IMG/VR virus record: IMGVR_UViG_3300043410_001381
Location: 1 to 59,967 of that record
Reading direction: 5' to 3' (one strand)
DNA from: a virus
DNA length: 59,967 bases
The notes under the pieces are model-generated. The model was given only the letters and a program-made list of their open reading frames with translations, had not been told where the DNA came from and ran no database searches. Of the stretch, positions 7,760 to 17,095 are shown piece by piece. The translations under genes and the position numbers were made by a program. Positions within the stretch are counted from its first letter, which is position 1. Every line of letters begins with the position of its first letter.

Positions 7760-7771
7760 ATATTCCCTCTC

Positions 7772-9238
7772 TTAAAATTTACCCATAATTCTAATATGTT
7801 CACGGTGTGTTAATAAACCTAAACGAGTATCATCACCCTTCCATCTATTAAAAGTATCTTCAATATCTTTTCTAGCATAATCTGGTTGGTTCATCCAACA
7901 ACGTTTAATGCTATCTATATCAAATAGTCCCAATCCATACATAACTGTAATCCAATTGGCATCCCTAAACATGTTGAATGGTCTATCAAAGTAGTGAATT
8001 GATGGCATTGAGTGCTTAAATGTCTCTAACGTTTCTTTATTGAAATCAGTAACTTCAAATTCAAACTCTCTCCAGAATTTTGTATCATCACGCTTTGTGA
8101 AATAGTGTAACTGAATAAAGTCAACAATATTACTGAACATACTATCCATTATGCTGTTGTACTTCTTCTCAACACCGAGGTCACCAGGGCGCCAGTTTGC
8201 TAATAAGTTGTTTAGTAGGAACACCTGCTGTAAACTAGCACCGATACTACTTGCTTCAAGTGGTTCTACAAATACTGCTGACAATCCAATGGCAACGCAA
8301 TTCTTAATCATTACTTTGTCAACACGCCCTGCACTAAACTTGATGTCTTTAGCCACTTCAATTTTATGCCCTAATGCTTGTTCAACCTCAGCAACAGCTT
8401 GGTCAGCACTAATAAAGTGGTCGCAGAATACATATCCATTACCATGTCTCTCTTGTGTTGGGATCTTCCATCTCCAACCCGCATCCATGGCAGTAGATTC
8501 AGTATAACTGTTTATGTGTTCTTCCCTACCAGTCGGAAATGCAATGGCGTGGTTCATTGGTAAGTATTTGCCGTAGTCTACCCACTTTGCACCAAGTTCT
8601 TTTATAATTACTTTACTGAATCCACTTGAGTCGATAAAGAAGTCTGCTGAGTGCGTATTGTTATTTTTGTCAACTAGACTTTCAACATATCCGTTTTCAT
8701 CTAACACTACCTTTTCCACAATCGCATCAGTAAACGTAATACCAATAGCATTAGCTACCTTATGCAAATATTTGTTTAACTTAAATGTATCAAAGTGAAA
8801 CTGATTAGTGCCATTCCAGTTTGGAACAAATTTACTATAAGGGATGTATGCTGATGTCATAGTCTCTTGTTCTAACTCATTGGCAACTACGTAAGTGTAA
8901 TATGAAGGTACTCTGTTAATAAAAACCGAATCCCATGGACTAACTACTGAATGGAAGTAATGTTTACCATCACCATTCCAGTTAGTAAACTTGATACCAG
9001 TCTTAAACGTGGCATCAGTTTCCTTTAATAGTTCTTCAAGTGGAATACCTACATTATCCATAAACTCACGCCAGTGTTCTGTACTACCTTCTCCAACACC
9101 GATGATGCCTAATTCTGATGACTCTAGCACTTGAATGTTAAGGTGTGGGTTAGAGCGTCTTAAAACAATGGCTGATACTAGTCCTGCTGTACCACCACCT
9201 ACTACGATAATTTTATTAATATCGTGTGCTTGCTTCAT
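7772..9238 (-). CDS. Flavin-dependent (tryptophan-type) halogenase
   Basis: 488 residues, close to the family's usual 500-540. FAD-binding GxGxxG appears as VVGGGTAG (residues 12-19), followed by GVGEGSTEHW. The catalytic lysine is K79 in ATFKTGIKF, the same number as PrnA Lys79. The WxWxIP signature of true halogenases appears as GWRWKIP, and the C-terminal FVEPLEASSIG matches the segment with the key Glu. The enzyme would use reduced FAD, O2 and halide to make hypohalous acid and halogenate an electron-rich substrate. The substrate is unknown; the cyanophage enzyme VirX1 is a precedent. It sits 31 nt after nrdB and far from the second halogenase at 34.2 kb. Confidence 0.9.
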   Translation of the reverse strand: MKQAHDINKIIVVGGGTAGLVSAIVLRRSNPHLNIQVLESSELGIIGVGEGSTEHWREFMDNVGIPLEELLKETDATFKTGIKFTNWNGDGKHYFHSVVSPWDSVFINRVPSYYTYVVANELEQETMTSAYIPYSKFVPNWNGTNQFHFDTFKLNKYLHKVANAIGITFTDAIVEKVVLDENGYVESLVDKNNNTHSADFFIDSSGFSKVIIKELGAKWVDYGKYLPMNHAIAFPTGREEHINSYTESTAMDAGWRWKIPTQERHGNGYVFCDHFISADQAVAEVEQALGHKIEVAKDIKFSAGRVDKVMIKNCVAIGLSAVFVEPLEASSIGASLQQVFLLNNLLANWRPGDLGVEKKYNSIMDSMFSNIVDFIQLHYFTKRDDTKFWREFEFEVTDFNKETLETFKHSMPSIHYFDRPFNMFRDANWITVMYGLGLFDIDSIKRCWMNQPDYARKDIEDTFNRWKGDDTRLGLLTHREHIRIMGKF

Positions 9239-9269
9239 TCATTTACCTTTTTAGTTTTAATTTAGCCTA

Positions 9270-10370
9270 TTAGATTGATGGCAATGCATTGTAATCCAAG
9301 TTCTCTGACATTACACCGATAACATAGCTTGTTGATTCTGTTTCTTGTAATGCTGATTGCTTCTTACTTGTATCGCTATGTTTGTTGAACCATGGGATTG
9401 GTGTGCTCTTTGGTGCGTGACCAAGGTACTTAATACCAACATCATGTAATGCACTACGAGCTGTGTAGTCTACAAAGTCCTTTAGGATGTTAGCATTCAA
9501 ACCAATAACTGGTCCTTTGCTAAACAAATACTCTGCCCACTCTTTTTCTTCGCGAATTACATCTTCATACAGTGCGTATACTTCTGCTTCGCATTCTACT
9601 TTGATTGCAGCAAAACGTGGATCTTCTTTTACAACTTGATTAATCAAGTATGCAGTCCAACCTTTATGCAACAACTCATCTTGCAAAATCAAACTAATAA
9701 TGTTTCCATTACCAATAAAGATTTTGTTCTCAACCATTGCTAACGAAGTAGCAAATGATACCATAAAGCGGAAAGCTTCTAACGCATATGAAGCGTGTAG
9801 TGCTAACCAAATTGCTTTAATGTGTTCTTTCTCTGGAATTACTTCACCGAGTTCCTTACGACAGTTGATCTTGTGTAAGGCATCATAGTAATTTCCGACA
9901 CCAGAGGCCATATCAACGATCGCCTTTGTGTCATGGATAGTGTTAAAAACTTCTTTTGGAACGTTGTAGATGTTACGAATGATGTGACTGTAACTTCTGC
10001 TGTGGATGTTAGTTTCAAAGAATGTCCAATTGTAAATTAACGCTTCTAATTCAGGCAATGATACAACAGGTGTAAACACTTGGCTTGGCGCACGACCTTG
10101 TAAGCTATCCAATGCTGTTTGACGTAGTAAGTTACTTGTGAAGATATGTTTAACAGCTTCACTTGCTTCTTTAAAATCAACACCGTCCTTTGTTAATGTT
10201 ACTTCTTCAGGAATCCAAAAGAAGCCACGGGCAGTTTGTTCAAAGTCTACAATCTTTTTATATTTGACTTCTTCAAAACGTTGGATAGTAACTGGACCAG
10301 CTGGGTCCAGAAACATCTTACGATTCAAATAGTCTGTTTTAGTGTTTAAATTATACTGTGCTTGTGACAT
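9270..10370 (-). CDS. nrdB: Ribonucleotide reductase class I, beta subunit
   Basis: 366 residues. Ferritin-like R2 subunit: ALDSLQGR (Asp ligand), ETNIHSRSYSHIIRNIY (Glu/His ligands and the radical Tyr), SYALEAFRF (Glu) and LILQDELLHKGW (Glu/His). It makes the tyrosyl radical used by NrdA to reduce ribonucleotides. The C-terminal residues after NYDALPSI would dock with NrdA. The start ATG overlaps the isocitrate lyase stop (TAATG), so translation is coupled. Unusually, it is separated from nrdA by isocitrate lyase and a small gene. Confidence 0.95.
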   Translation of the reverse strand: MSQAQYNLNTKTDYLNRKMFLDPAGPVTIQRFEEVKYKKIVDFEQTARGFFWIPEEVTLTKDGVDFKEASEAVKHIFTSNLLRQTALDSLQGRAPSQVFTPVVSLPELEALIYNWTFFETNIHSRSYSHIIRNIYNVPKEVFNTIHDTKAIVDMASGVGNYYDALHKINCRKELGEVIPEKEHIKAIWLALHASYALEAFRFMVSFATSLAMVENKIFIGNGNIISLILQDELLHKGWTAYLINQVVKEDPRFAAIKVECEAEVYALYEDVIREEKEWAEYLFSKGPVIGLNANILKDFVDYTARSALHDVGIKYLGHAPKSTPIPWFNKHSDTSKKQSALQETESTSYVIGVMSENLDYNALPSI

Positions 10371-11590
10371 TAAAATTGATCCGCTTCTGTAGAATGTTTA
10401 TTTGCTACTGTACTACTTGCACCGACAGCTTCACTGATTAAATCAAAGTAACCAACGCCCACTTCACGTTGATGCTTAACTGTAGTAAAGCCACGTTCTT
10501 GTGCTGCAAACTCACGCTGTTGCATTTCGCTGTATCCAGCCATGCCACGTGCCTTGTATGCTTCAGCAAGTTCAAATGTTGCTAAGTTTACACTATGGAA
10601 ACCTGCTAGTGTAATAAATTGGAACTTATAACCCAATGCGCCTAGTTCGCGCTGGAATGTTTCACACTCGTCTTCGCTTAGGAACTTGCGCCAGTTAAAA
10701 CTTGGAGAGCAGTTGTAGGCTAACATTTGATCTGGGTACTGTGCGTGGATTGCATCAGCAAACTTTTTAGCCTGTGCTATGTCTGGAGTACTTGTTTCAA
10801 ACCAGAGCAAATCAGCATAAGGAGCATACTCCAAACCGCGACGTATACAAGCGTCCAGTCCATTACGAAACTTATAGAAACCTTCTTCTGTTCTTTCATT
10901 GATTACAAACTCCTTGTCTAGTGGATCGTGATCACTTGTAATTAGTGTTGCTGACTCAGCATCTGTACGTGCCATAATAACTGTGTCAACTCCTGCTACG
11001 TCACTTGCTAGACGTGCAGCTTGTAAATTACGGATTGCTTGGCTAGTGGGAATTAAAACCTTACCACCTAAATGTCCACATTTCTTTTCACTTGATAATT
11101 GATCTTCGAAGTGTACGCCTGCTGCACCCGCTTCGATCATTGCTAACATTAGTTCGTATGCGTTCAATGCACCACCGAACCCTGCTTCTGCATCTGCTAC
11201 AATTGGTAGGAAGTAATCAACGAAGTCATCATCTTCATTTATAGTACCTTCACTGTGTTGAATTTGATCAGCACGACGGAAAGCATTGTTAATTTGCTTA
11301 ACGATTGTTGGTACTGAATTAACTGGGTACAGTGATTGGTCTGGATATGTTTGTCCAGCTGTGTTTGCGGCTGCGGCAACTTGCCAGCCTGATAGATAAA
11401 TTGCTTGTAGTCCTGCCTTGGCGTGTTGTACTGCCATTTGGCCGTTGTATGCACCTAGCGTATTAACGTATGGTTCGTTGTTTAATAGATAACGTAGTCT
11501 TGATGCACCACGTTTTGCTAATGTGTGTTCAATTTGTAAACTACCTTGTAGTTTTCTAACTGTGTCTTGTGTGTAATTACGCTTTTTCAT
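10370..11590 (-). CDS. aceA: Isocitrate lyase
   Basis: 406 residues from ATG 11590 (AAGGAA upstream; the frame is open 26 codons further but those overlap the previous gene). Full-length isocitrate lyase: the catalytic loop KKCGHLGGK, substrate and metal residues in [30 protein letters not shown] and NCSPSFNW, and a C-terminal helical region. It splits isocitrate to glyoxylate and succinate, the first step of the glyoxylate shunt. No malate synthase is in the window. Placement inside the nrdA-nrdB operon is odd and suggests use of host carbon stores, for example acetate or fatty acids, during infection (inference). Confidence 0.95.
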   Translation of the reverse strand: MKKRNYTQDTVRKLQGSLQIEHTLAKRGASRLRYLLNNEPYVNTLGAYNGQMAVQHAKAGLQAIYLSGWQVAAAANTAGQTYPDQSLYPVNSVPTIVKQINNAFRRADQIQHSEGTINEDDDFVDYFLPIVADAEAGFGGALNAYELMLAMIEAGAAGVHFEDQLSSEKKCGHLGGKVLIPTSQAIRNLQAARLASDVAGVDTVIMARTDAESATLITSDHDPLDKEFVINERTEEGFYKFRNGLDACIRRGLEYAPYADLLWFETSTPDIAQAKKFADAIHAQYPDQMLAYNCSPSFNWRKFLSEDECETFQRELGALGYKFQFITLAGFHSVNLATFELAEAYKARGMAGYSEMQQREFAAQERGFTTVKHQREVGVGYFDLISEAVGASSTVANKHSTEADQF

Positions 11591-11808
11591 TTTGTTTCCT
11601 TTAACCCGTGCTTTGCTTCCCATTCTTTTAGTGCATTTGGATTTACTTTGTCGTAACCAGTATGCCATTGTTTAGATACTTTTGAGTATCTAATCCTCCA
11701 CATACGGTTGCCAATTCTCAATACCCCACCTGCACTGTGTTCGTCTTTAGGGTGGTATATACTTATACCTTGACGAATATGCTCACCCTCTTTCTTCCAA
11801 TGTATCAT
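11587..11808 (-). CDS. Hypothetical small basic protein
   Basis: 73 residues with many aromatic and basic residues ([23 protein letters not shown]). Start overlaps the nrdA stop (ATGA), and the stop overlaps the aceA start by 4 nt, so it is a real member of the nrdA-orf-aceA-nrdB operon. No family recognised. Confidence 0.6.
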   Translation of the reverse strand: MIHWKKEGEHIRQGISIYHPKDEHSAGGVLRIGNRMWRIRYSKVSKQWHTGYDKVNPNALKEWEAKHGLKETK

Positions 11809-14156
11809 AACTTACATGCCTCGCAGTCATCATCCAGCTCAACTTCAGTATAATTCATTTTGTTTGAATCATATGCACCATTTGTATATGACTTGGCAAC
11901 GTCAGCTGCTTCAACTTTTGCACCTTGCTTATTAATCAAGCTGTAGTAAAAAGTCTTCAGTCCCCAAATGTGTGCTTGCATCAAGTTCTTGGCAATTAAT
12001 GTAGTTGGTACTTTACGATCTGGGAACCATGCAGGGTTGTAGAAAGTGTTAGTACTTATACTCTGGTCAACGTATGCAGCAATAACTGCTGCCGTTTTTA
12101 GGTAACCATCACAGTCTTTTTGTTCCCACATCAATTGGTACTTGTTCTTAAGTTTGGTATACTCTGGAACAACTTGTACTAATGAACCAGCTTTTGATTC
12201 CTTAACGCTGATCAAACTCATTGGCATTTCGATACCATTTGTTGAGCTAATAACAACTGAGCTAGACTCAACTGGTGCGACAGCCATGTTTGTTGCATTA
12301 CGTACACCGTATTTGATCATTTCAGCACGTAGTGATTCCCAGTCAAGTTCAGGTGCAAAGTCTGTTAACTCGTTTACACCATTAGCACGGAGTTCCCATG
12401 GAAATTTACCTTGCCCGTACCTTGTATGTTCACTATGTGTACAAGAACCGCGCTCTCGTGCTAATTCAACTGATGCTTCTGTTAAGTAGTATGCTTGGTG
12501 TTCCATCCAACTCTTGACTTCAGCTAATGCATCTTTCTCACCATAAAGCATACCACGCTTGGCATGCCAGTAGGCTAAGTTTGTGATACCAATACCTAGT
12601 GGACGAATTTCGTCATTGCTTAACTTACTTTGGATTGAAAGAAAGTCTTGGTAATCCAAAATGTTGTTAAGGCTGCGATGAAGAATCCTACAAGCTCTAC
12701 GCATATCCTCAGGATTACGGAATGCTCCCCAATTGATTGAGCCAAGAGTACAAAGGGCAATGCGACCAGCGTCGTCGTCAAGACGCTTAAAAGGTTTTGT
12801 AGGTAATAGAATTTCACAGCAAAGGTTACTTTGATAAATTGTGTGGTACTCGGGATCGAATGGGCCTTGGTTCATTACGTTATCAACGAACACCAAGTAG
12901 ATGCGTCCTGTATCAGTTCTCTCCTTAAGGATACCACCTTTGAATACGTCTTCAGCATTCATTACTTTCTTGCGTAGGTCTTTACGCTTCTCGTACTTGA
13001 CATATAGCTCTTCGAAAAGGGCAGTGTTCTTATAGAACGCTTCATATAAGTCAGGTACTTCGTTTGGATCAAAGAATGTTATGTTTTCTTTGTTCTTGAA
13101 TCGTCTCCAGAAGAAGGCTGACAACACGACACCGTAGTCCATGTGTCTTACCCTAGTTTCCTCAGTTCCTTGATTGTTCTTAAGAACGATGAGATCATCA
13201 AACTGATGGTGCCAAATAGGATAAAAAACTGTCGCAGACGCATTGCGGATTCCTCCTTGAGAACAACTTCTTAAATCGCCAAACCATTTCTTCAAGAAAG
13301 GGATCATGCCTGTATGCATAATTTCACCACCCCTAATAGGGCTACCCAATGGGCGTAGGCGTCCAATCTCGAGTCCAATACCAGCACGTTTACTGGCATA
13401 CTTGGCCATCATTTCTCCAGAAGCAAAGATACTATCAAGATCGTCATCAGACCTAATGAGTACGCAACTAGAAAATTGTTTAGTGGGTGTTCCGAGGCCA
13501 GCAAGCACAGGTGTAGCGAGAGTGAAAAGACCGTCGCTACTAGCATGGTAGTAATCTTTGATATAGCGCATACGAGCTGATTGAGGCTCTTCTTTATGCA
13601 TAACGGTAGCTGCTGCGACCATATAACGAATTTGTGGAGTTTCATAAGTTTCCTTTGTAGCACGATTGCGTACCAAGTACTTCTCAATTAACTGCTCAAT
13701 GGCCGCGTATGAGTATCCCTCATCTTTTTCATGGTCGATGATTTCATTCATCTTGTCCCATTCTTCTTTTGTATACCATTCCAGTAGCTCTGGGGTATAC
13801 ATACCCAATGCGACATTCTTAACAACAACATCGTAAAGGTGAGGAACTTGATAGTCCCCATATACATCTTTACGCAACATACTTAAACGTTGCTTGCCTG
13901 CTACATATTGGTAGTTAGTATGCCCAACGTCTGGATTGTGTTCAACGTCAATTAAGTCAACAATCGCTCTTAGTGTAATCTCATCAATTTGCTTAGTGGT
14001 AATGCCATCATAAAAATGTGGTTGACTTTTAATCTCAATCATGGACTGACTAACGTCTGCAATCCCCTGACATACTTTTGTTATCTGTGCTTGCCATTTT
14101 TCTACTGCTAATGGTTCACGTTTTCCGCTTCTTTTAATAACTGTTATATTGTTCAT
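11805..14156 (-). CDS. nrdA: Ribonucleotide reductase class I, alpha subunit
   Basis: 783 residues. N-terminal ATP-cone (about 1-100, VIKRSGKREPLAVEKW), then the ten-strand barrel: C231 in KQFSSCVLI (redox Cys), N444/C446/E448 in SNLCCEIL (radical site), and a C-terminal CEACKL that carries the swinging CxxC pair reduced by glutaredoxin. It reduces NDPs to dNDPs with NrdB. The complete ATP-cone suggests dATP feedback control. Start ATG 14156 has GAGAAG upstream; two possible promoters lie in the 194-nt leader. Confidence 0.96.
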   Translation of the reverse strand: MNNITVIKRSGKREPLAVEKWQAQITKVCQGIADVSQSMIEIKSQPHFYDGITTKQIDEITLRAIVDLIDVEHNPDVGHTNYQYVAGKQRLSMLRKDVYGDYQVPHLYDVVVKNVALGMYTPELLEWYTKEEWDKMNEIIDHEKDEGYSYAAIEQLIEKYLVRNRATKETYETPQIRYMVAAATVMHKEEPQSARMRYIKDYYHASSDGLFTLATPVLAGLGTPTKQFSSCVLIRSDDDLDSIFASGEMMAKYASKRAGIGLEIGRLRPLGSPIRGGEIMHTGMIPFLKKWFGDLRSCSQGGIRNASATVFYPIWHHQFDDLIVLKNNQGTEETRVRHMDYGVVLSAFFWRRFKNKENITFFDPNEVPDLYEAFYKNTALFEELYVKYEKRKDLRKKVMNAEDVFKGGILKERTDTGRIYLVFVDNVMNQGPFDPEYHTIYQSNLCCEILLPTKPFKRLDDDAGRIALCTLGSINWGAFRNPEDMRRACRILHRSLNNILDYQDFLSIQSKLSNDEIRPLGIGITNLAYWHAKRGMLYGEKDALAEVKSWMEHQAYYLTEASVELARERGSCTHSEHTRYGQGKFPWELRANGVNELTDFAPELDWESLRAEMIKYGVRNATNMAVAPVESSSVVISSTNGIEMPMSLISVKESKAGSLVQVVPEYTKLKNKYQLMWEQKDCDGYLKTAAVIAAYVDQSISTNTFYNPAWFPDRKVPTTLIAKNLMQAHIWGLKTFYYSLINKQGAKVEAADVAKSYTNGAYDSNKMNYTEVELDDDCEACKL

Positions 14157-14194
14157 TCTTCTCTCGATGTGCTATGGTTACCAATTTTTTTAAA

Positions 14195-14223
14195 ATATTA
14201 GGAAAGTATTTAGTGAGTGACAA
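14195..14223 (-). promoter_or_regulatory. Possible sigma70 promoter for nrdA (TTGTCA-17-TAATAT)
   Basis: Minus strand TTGTCA (14223-14218), 17-nt spacer, TAATAT (14200-14195), about 40 nt before nrdA. An ACTAAATA octamer (14214-14207) lies inside the spacer, so late transcription is also possible. Confidence 0.45.
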
Positions 14224-14291
14224 TCCTACGACGACCTATATCGATCGCTGTTCTTCATTGGTTCCTGCGGGGAATTTAAAAGTAAATCACC

Positions 14292-14343
14292 GTTAGCACA
14301 ATAGCATTAGAAATTATATGCTAACTTAATGCTATTGTCTAAC
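14292..14343. repeat. Long imperfect inverted repeat between tail fibre and nrdA
   Basis: Outer GTTAG/CTAAC and inner perfect CAATAGCATTA/TAATGCTATTG arms (14299-14309 and 14327-14337) with a 17-nt loop. It lies directly after the tail fibre stop. There is no T tract, so it is not a typical terminator; a 3'-end RNA structure or operator is possible. The rest of the 14157-14350 gap holds only the two candidate promoters. Confidence 0.6.
14313..14341 (-). promoter_or_regulatory. Possible sigma70 promoter (TAGACA-17-TATAAT)
   Basis: Minus strand TAGACA (14341-14336), 17-nt spacer, TATAAT (14318-14313), embedded in the 14292-14343 inverted repeat. It would give a leader of about 150 nt for nrdA. 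Confidence 0.5.
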
Positions 14344-14350
14344 GATTTGA

Positions 14351-16309
14351 TTACATTATTGCTTTATATGAGTATATAAAGTAACCGTCTACTGCGGTGT
14401 TATTTGTATATGTTAAAACGATTGCGTATGGTTCGCCACCGCTTACTGATGGGTCTCCACCAACAGCATCAACTAGTCTTGCAGAGAATTCTAGAGCAAC
14501 TGCAATCTCGCCAATATTAACATCGGCACCTGCATAGTTGTATTCATCACTCAATTGTGTGTAACCAGTGTCTGAGTTTGATGTTACAAGGATTGTTCCT
14601 GCTCTTGTAAACAACTTGCCACTTGCAGTATTCTGAAATACATAGTCAATGTGGTAAACAATCGAACCACTTGGTACACCATATGCATCTGTACGTGTTG
14701 GTAAACGTAAGAAGTCGGATGTTGATTGACCACAGTAAATGCTTCTTGTGCCATTTGATTTGAATACACCGTGGCCAGTTACAGTTGGTGCATAGATAAT
14801 GTATGGGTCATCATTAATGTGAGCATCTTCTAAATCGTCATTTCTATCAGATTTAAGATTTGTCACACTGTTGTTATGCTTACCAAAGTATACTTGTGGG
14901 AAACGGTCAATGTCGCTACCTGAGTGTGTATTTGACGCACCGTCTACACCAACGTTCATGAATGAACAGTCAAGTACTGAATTGTGTTCACCGTGGTCAC
15001 AGAAGATACCTTGCTTTTTAATGTTGTAGAACTTTGATCCAACAATTTGCATTTGTCTTGGGCCGTATGTTTGACCGTCACTAATACCATCAGCTAAAAT
15101 ACCCATTCCAAAACCAATACGTGAATCAGTCAAATAGCAGTTTTCAAAAATGTTATTAACACTATCTTGCTTTGCGTATACACAGTATGAGAATCCACTG
15201 AAGTGGATATTTCTAAAGATATTGTTCTCTGTTGTGACTAATGTACTGTGCGAGTTCAATGAGAACCCTCTACTTCCATCACTCAATGTTGTATATGATC
15301 CATTTAATGAACCAATGAGGTTAAGGTCTTCAAACAAACTATTCTTAACAGCGTCTAATTGTAAACATGTATTGACACCAGATGCATCTTGGATAGTCAA
15401 TCCTGAAATTTGAATGTTACGAGGCTGTGTAACACCTTGTGTACTGTCAATAGTACTTGGTGATCCAGCAATACTAGAGTCGTTAACGAATTGAATTGCT
15501 GGCTTCTTAGGTGTAACTTGGAAGGATGCACTTGATGCAGTGCTTAACACTTCGCTTACAACTGCGCTAACGCCAGGGTTTACTGATACTAGCGTTACGT
15601 TTTTATTTGCACCAGTTCCAGTTCCCACAATGTATGCTCCAACCATATCAGCTGTTAAACCAGTTGACATGAGTAGCGTATTTCCAGTACCAGGATCTTG
15701 TGTTACTGAACCAGTAATTGTAGTTACAATTGGGTCAAAGTAAATGATAGTTTTATCAGCACCAGCGCCAATTAAACTTGCATAACTTGGTACATACAAT
15801 GTGCTTCTTAGTCTATAAGAACCCTCTGGGATTTCTAGCACAACTCTAGCTTGAATACTATCTGGTCCAGATAGTGATGCTTTACTTGATGCATTTAGGA
15901 ACAGCTGATTGATAGCAAACTGTAACGCATTTGTATCGTCTGCACCTGATTGATTGTCTGGGTTGTAGTTTCCGAGAGTACCAAAGTCAGTAGTGTTTAC
16001 TCTATCATCCAAACGCTGTTGTAATGTACGTGCTACTGGGGCATTGTCCTGAACAGTAATGCCTTCATTACTCTTATAAACGTATTGAACAGAGCCAAAT
16101 AAGTTACTTTCAGACGCCAAGTCTTTTGACGTGATAATCTTAGTATTACCAACAGCTGGCGCACCTTCAAATACAGAACCGTTACCAATAAACAACTCTT
16201 GAGTATCTACGGCCCATGCCATTTCACCACTTGCAAGCTGTGGTAAGCCTGAGCCGCTATTACGCTTTCCACGGCGAATTTGAATTCTAGAAATCTGGAC
16301 TACTGCCAT
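14351..16309 (-). CDS. Tail fibre / tailspike with right-handed beta-helix
   Basis: 652 residues. N-terminus MAVVQISRIQIRRGKRNSGS with LPQLASGEMAWAVDTQELFIGNG is the usual phage fibre attachment module. A pectate-lyase-like beta-helix follows from about residue 125 (GADDTNALQFAINQLF, LEIPEGSYRLRSTLYVPSY, SLIGAGADKTII), with many short parallel strands (NIFRNIHFSGF, NIFENCYLTDSRI), then a C-terminal beta domain. Such proteins bind, and sometimes cleave, surface glycans. No catalytic residues could be identified. GAGGAT ribosome site; GATAAATA late octamer 21 nt upstream. Confidence 0.85.
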   Translation of the reverse strand: MAVVQISRIQIRRGKRNSGSGLPQLASGEMAWAVDTQELFIGNGSVFEGAPAVGNTKIITSKDLASESNLFGSVQYVYKSNEGITVQDNAPVARTLQQRLDDRVNTTDFGTLGNYNPDNQSGADDTNALQFAINQLFLNASSKASLSGPDSIQARVVLEIPEGSYRLRSTLYVPSYASLIGAGADKTIIYFDPIVTTITGSVTQDPGTGNTLLMSTGLTADMVGAYIVGTGTGANKNVTLVSVNPGVSAVVSEVLSTASSASFQVTPKKPAIQFVNDSSIAGSPSTIDSTQGVTQPRNIQISGLTIQDASGVNTCLQLDAVKNSLFEDLNLIGSLNGSYTTLSDGSRGFSLNSHSTLVTTENNIFRNIHFSGFSYCVYAKQDSVNNIFENCYLTDSRIGFGMGILADGISDGQTYGPRQMQIVGSKFYNIKKQGIFCDHGEHNSVLDCSFMNVGVDGASNTHSGSDIDRFPQVYFGKHNNSVTNLKSDRNDDLEDAHINDDPYIIYAPTVTGHGVFKSNGTRSIYCGQSTSDFLRLPTRTDAYGVPSGSIVYHIDYVFQNTASGKLFTRAGTILVTSNSDTGYTQLSDEYNYAGADVNIGEIAVALEFSARLVDAVGGDPSVSGGEPYAIVLTYTNNTAVDGYFIYSYKAIM

Positions 16310-16329
16310 AATAATATCCTCTTTGTGGA

Positions 16330-16337
16330 TATTTATC
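16330..16337 (-). promoter_or_regulatory. Late-type promoter octamer (GATAAATA)
   Basis: GATAAATA on the minus strand, 21 nt before the tail fibre gene; it overlaps the stop of the upstream nuclease gene. Confidence 0.6.
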
Positions 16338-17052
16338 AGTTTTCGCGGTAGTACTGTTCCACTCTATCCCACCATTTACGTTCCCAAAACTCGAACTTAT
16401 CGGGAGTAAGGATAAACTCTTGATATTGTGGTTTGCCCCACTTTCCAGGGGCGATTTCTGGTGGTTTAACACACATTAATACAACACCCTTGCGAATATT
16501 TGTTTTGTGTACTTCATTATGTGCGAGTGCGTATGCAGTTAATTGAAGGTAGTAGTCCTCAATGTACTCTTCTTTCTTGGGCTTATTGCTTTGTTTGTAG
16601 TCAAGAATGGCTTCTTCGTTAAGATGCAATCCTAGACCGTCAGTAGTACCTGCATAGATACCTGGAAAATACAATCCTACTTCAACACCCCAGATTTCGT
16701 TTACGTTGCTGAGACCTTCAGCAATAACAGTTTGTGCCATAAGATGGCTTTGGGCACTAAATGGATTGGATCCTGGTGTAGCAATTGCACCAGTTTTGAC
16801 ATAGTCTTCCAAGTACTTGTGCATTCGTGTACCACGTCCTGCTGCCTCAGTAGTAATCTGCTGTGCTTTTTCTGCACCAACTCGTTTCTTCCACTCCATA
16901 AGAGCTTGGATTTTTTCAAGTGGTTTAGTTTTATCTAGGATTGTGGTTACGGATGGAACTTTGCTTCCATCAGGTGTTGCGTATAAACGCTTACCTTCTA
17001 CGCTTTCACGATTGATTGGGGTATAGTTGTATTTTTCAATTAAAAGGGACAT
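16336..17052 (-). CDS. PD-(D/E)XK (RecB/Cas4-like) exonuclease
   Basis: 238 residues. Motifs in order: VTTIL near residue 35, GRGTRMHKYLEDY (about 72-84; His), WGVEVGLYF (Glu), YAGTTDGLGLH (Asp), AILDYKQSNK (DxK, with E to D in the D-EXK set) and QLTAYALAH. This is the RecB-like nuclease core, probably a DNA exonuclease for recombination or host DNA use. There is no ribosome site; the start codon lies inside an inverted repeat and 6 nt from the -10 box, suggesting a leaderless message. Confidence 0.82.
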   Translation of the reverse strand: MSLLIEKYNYTPINRESVEGKRLYATPDGSKVPSVTTILDKTKPLEKIQALMEWKKRVGAEKAQQITTEAAGRGTRMHKYLEDYVKTGAIATPGSNPFSAQSHLMAQTVIAEGLSNVNEIWGVEVGLYFPGIYAGTTDGLGLHLNEEAILDYKQSNKPKKEEYIEDYYLQLTAYALAHNEVHKTNIRKGVVLMCVKPPEIAPGKWGKPQYQEFILTPDKFEFWERKWWDRVEQYYREN

Positions 17053-17075
17053 ACTATAATTATACAGTATGTCCC
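17046..17075. repeat. Perfect inverted repeat GGGACATACT/AGTATGTCCC over promoter and start codon
   Basis: 10-nt perfect arms (17046-17055, 17066-17075). The loop holds the -10 box and one arm holds the ATG of the PD-(D/E)XK gene. Likely an operator where a repressor would block transcription. Confidence 0.65.
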
Positions 17076-17086
17076 TAGTATATCAA
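17059..17086 (-). promoter_or_regulatory. Sigma70-type promoter, probably for a leaderless mRNA
   Basis: Minus strand TTGATA (17086-17081), 16-nt spacer, TATAAT (17064-17059). Only 6 nt separate the -10 box from ATG 17052, so transcription should start at or near the start codon. Confidence 0.65.
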
Positions 17087-17095
17087 GTTATCTGA

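Noticed and set aside
14292-14343. The strong inverted repeat after the tail fibre as a rho-independent terminator
   Set aside because: There is no T tract on the relevant strand and the stem is AT-rich.
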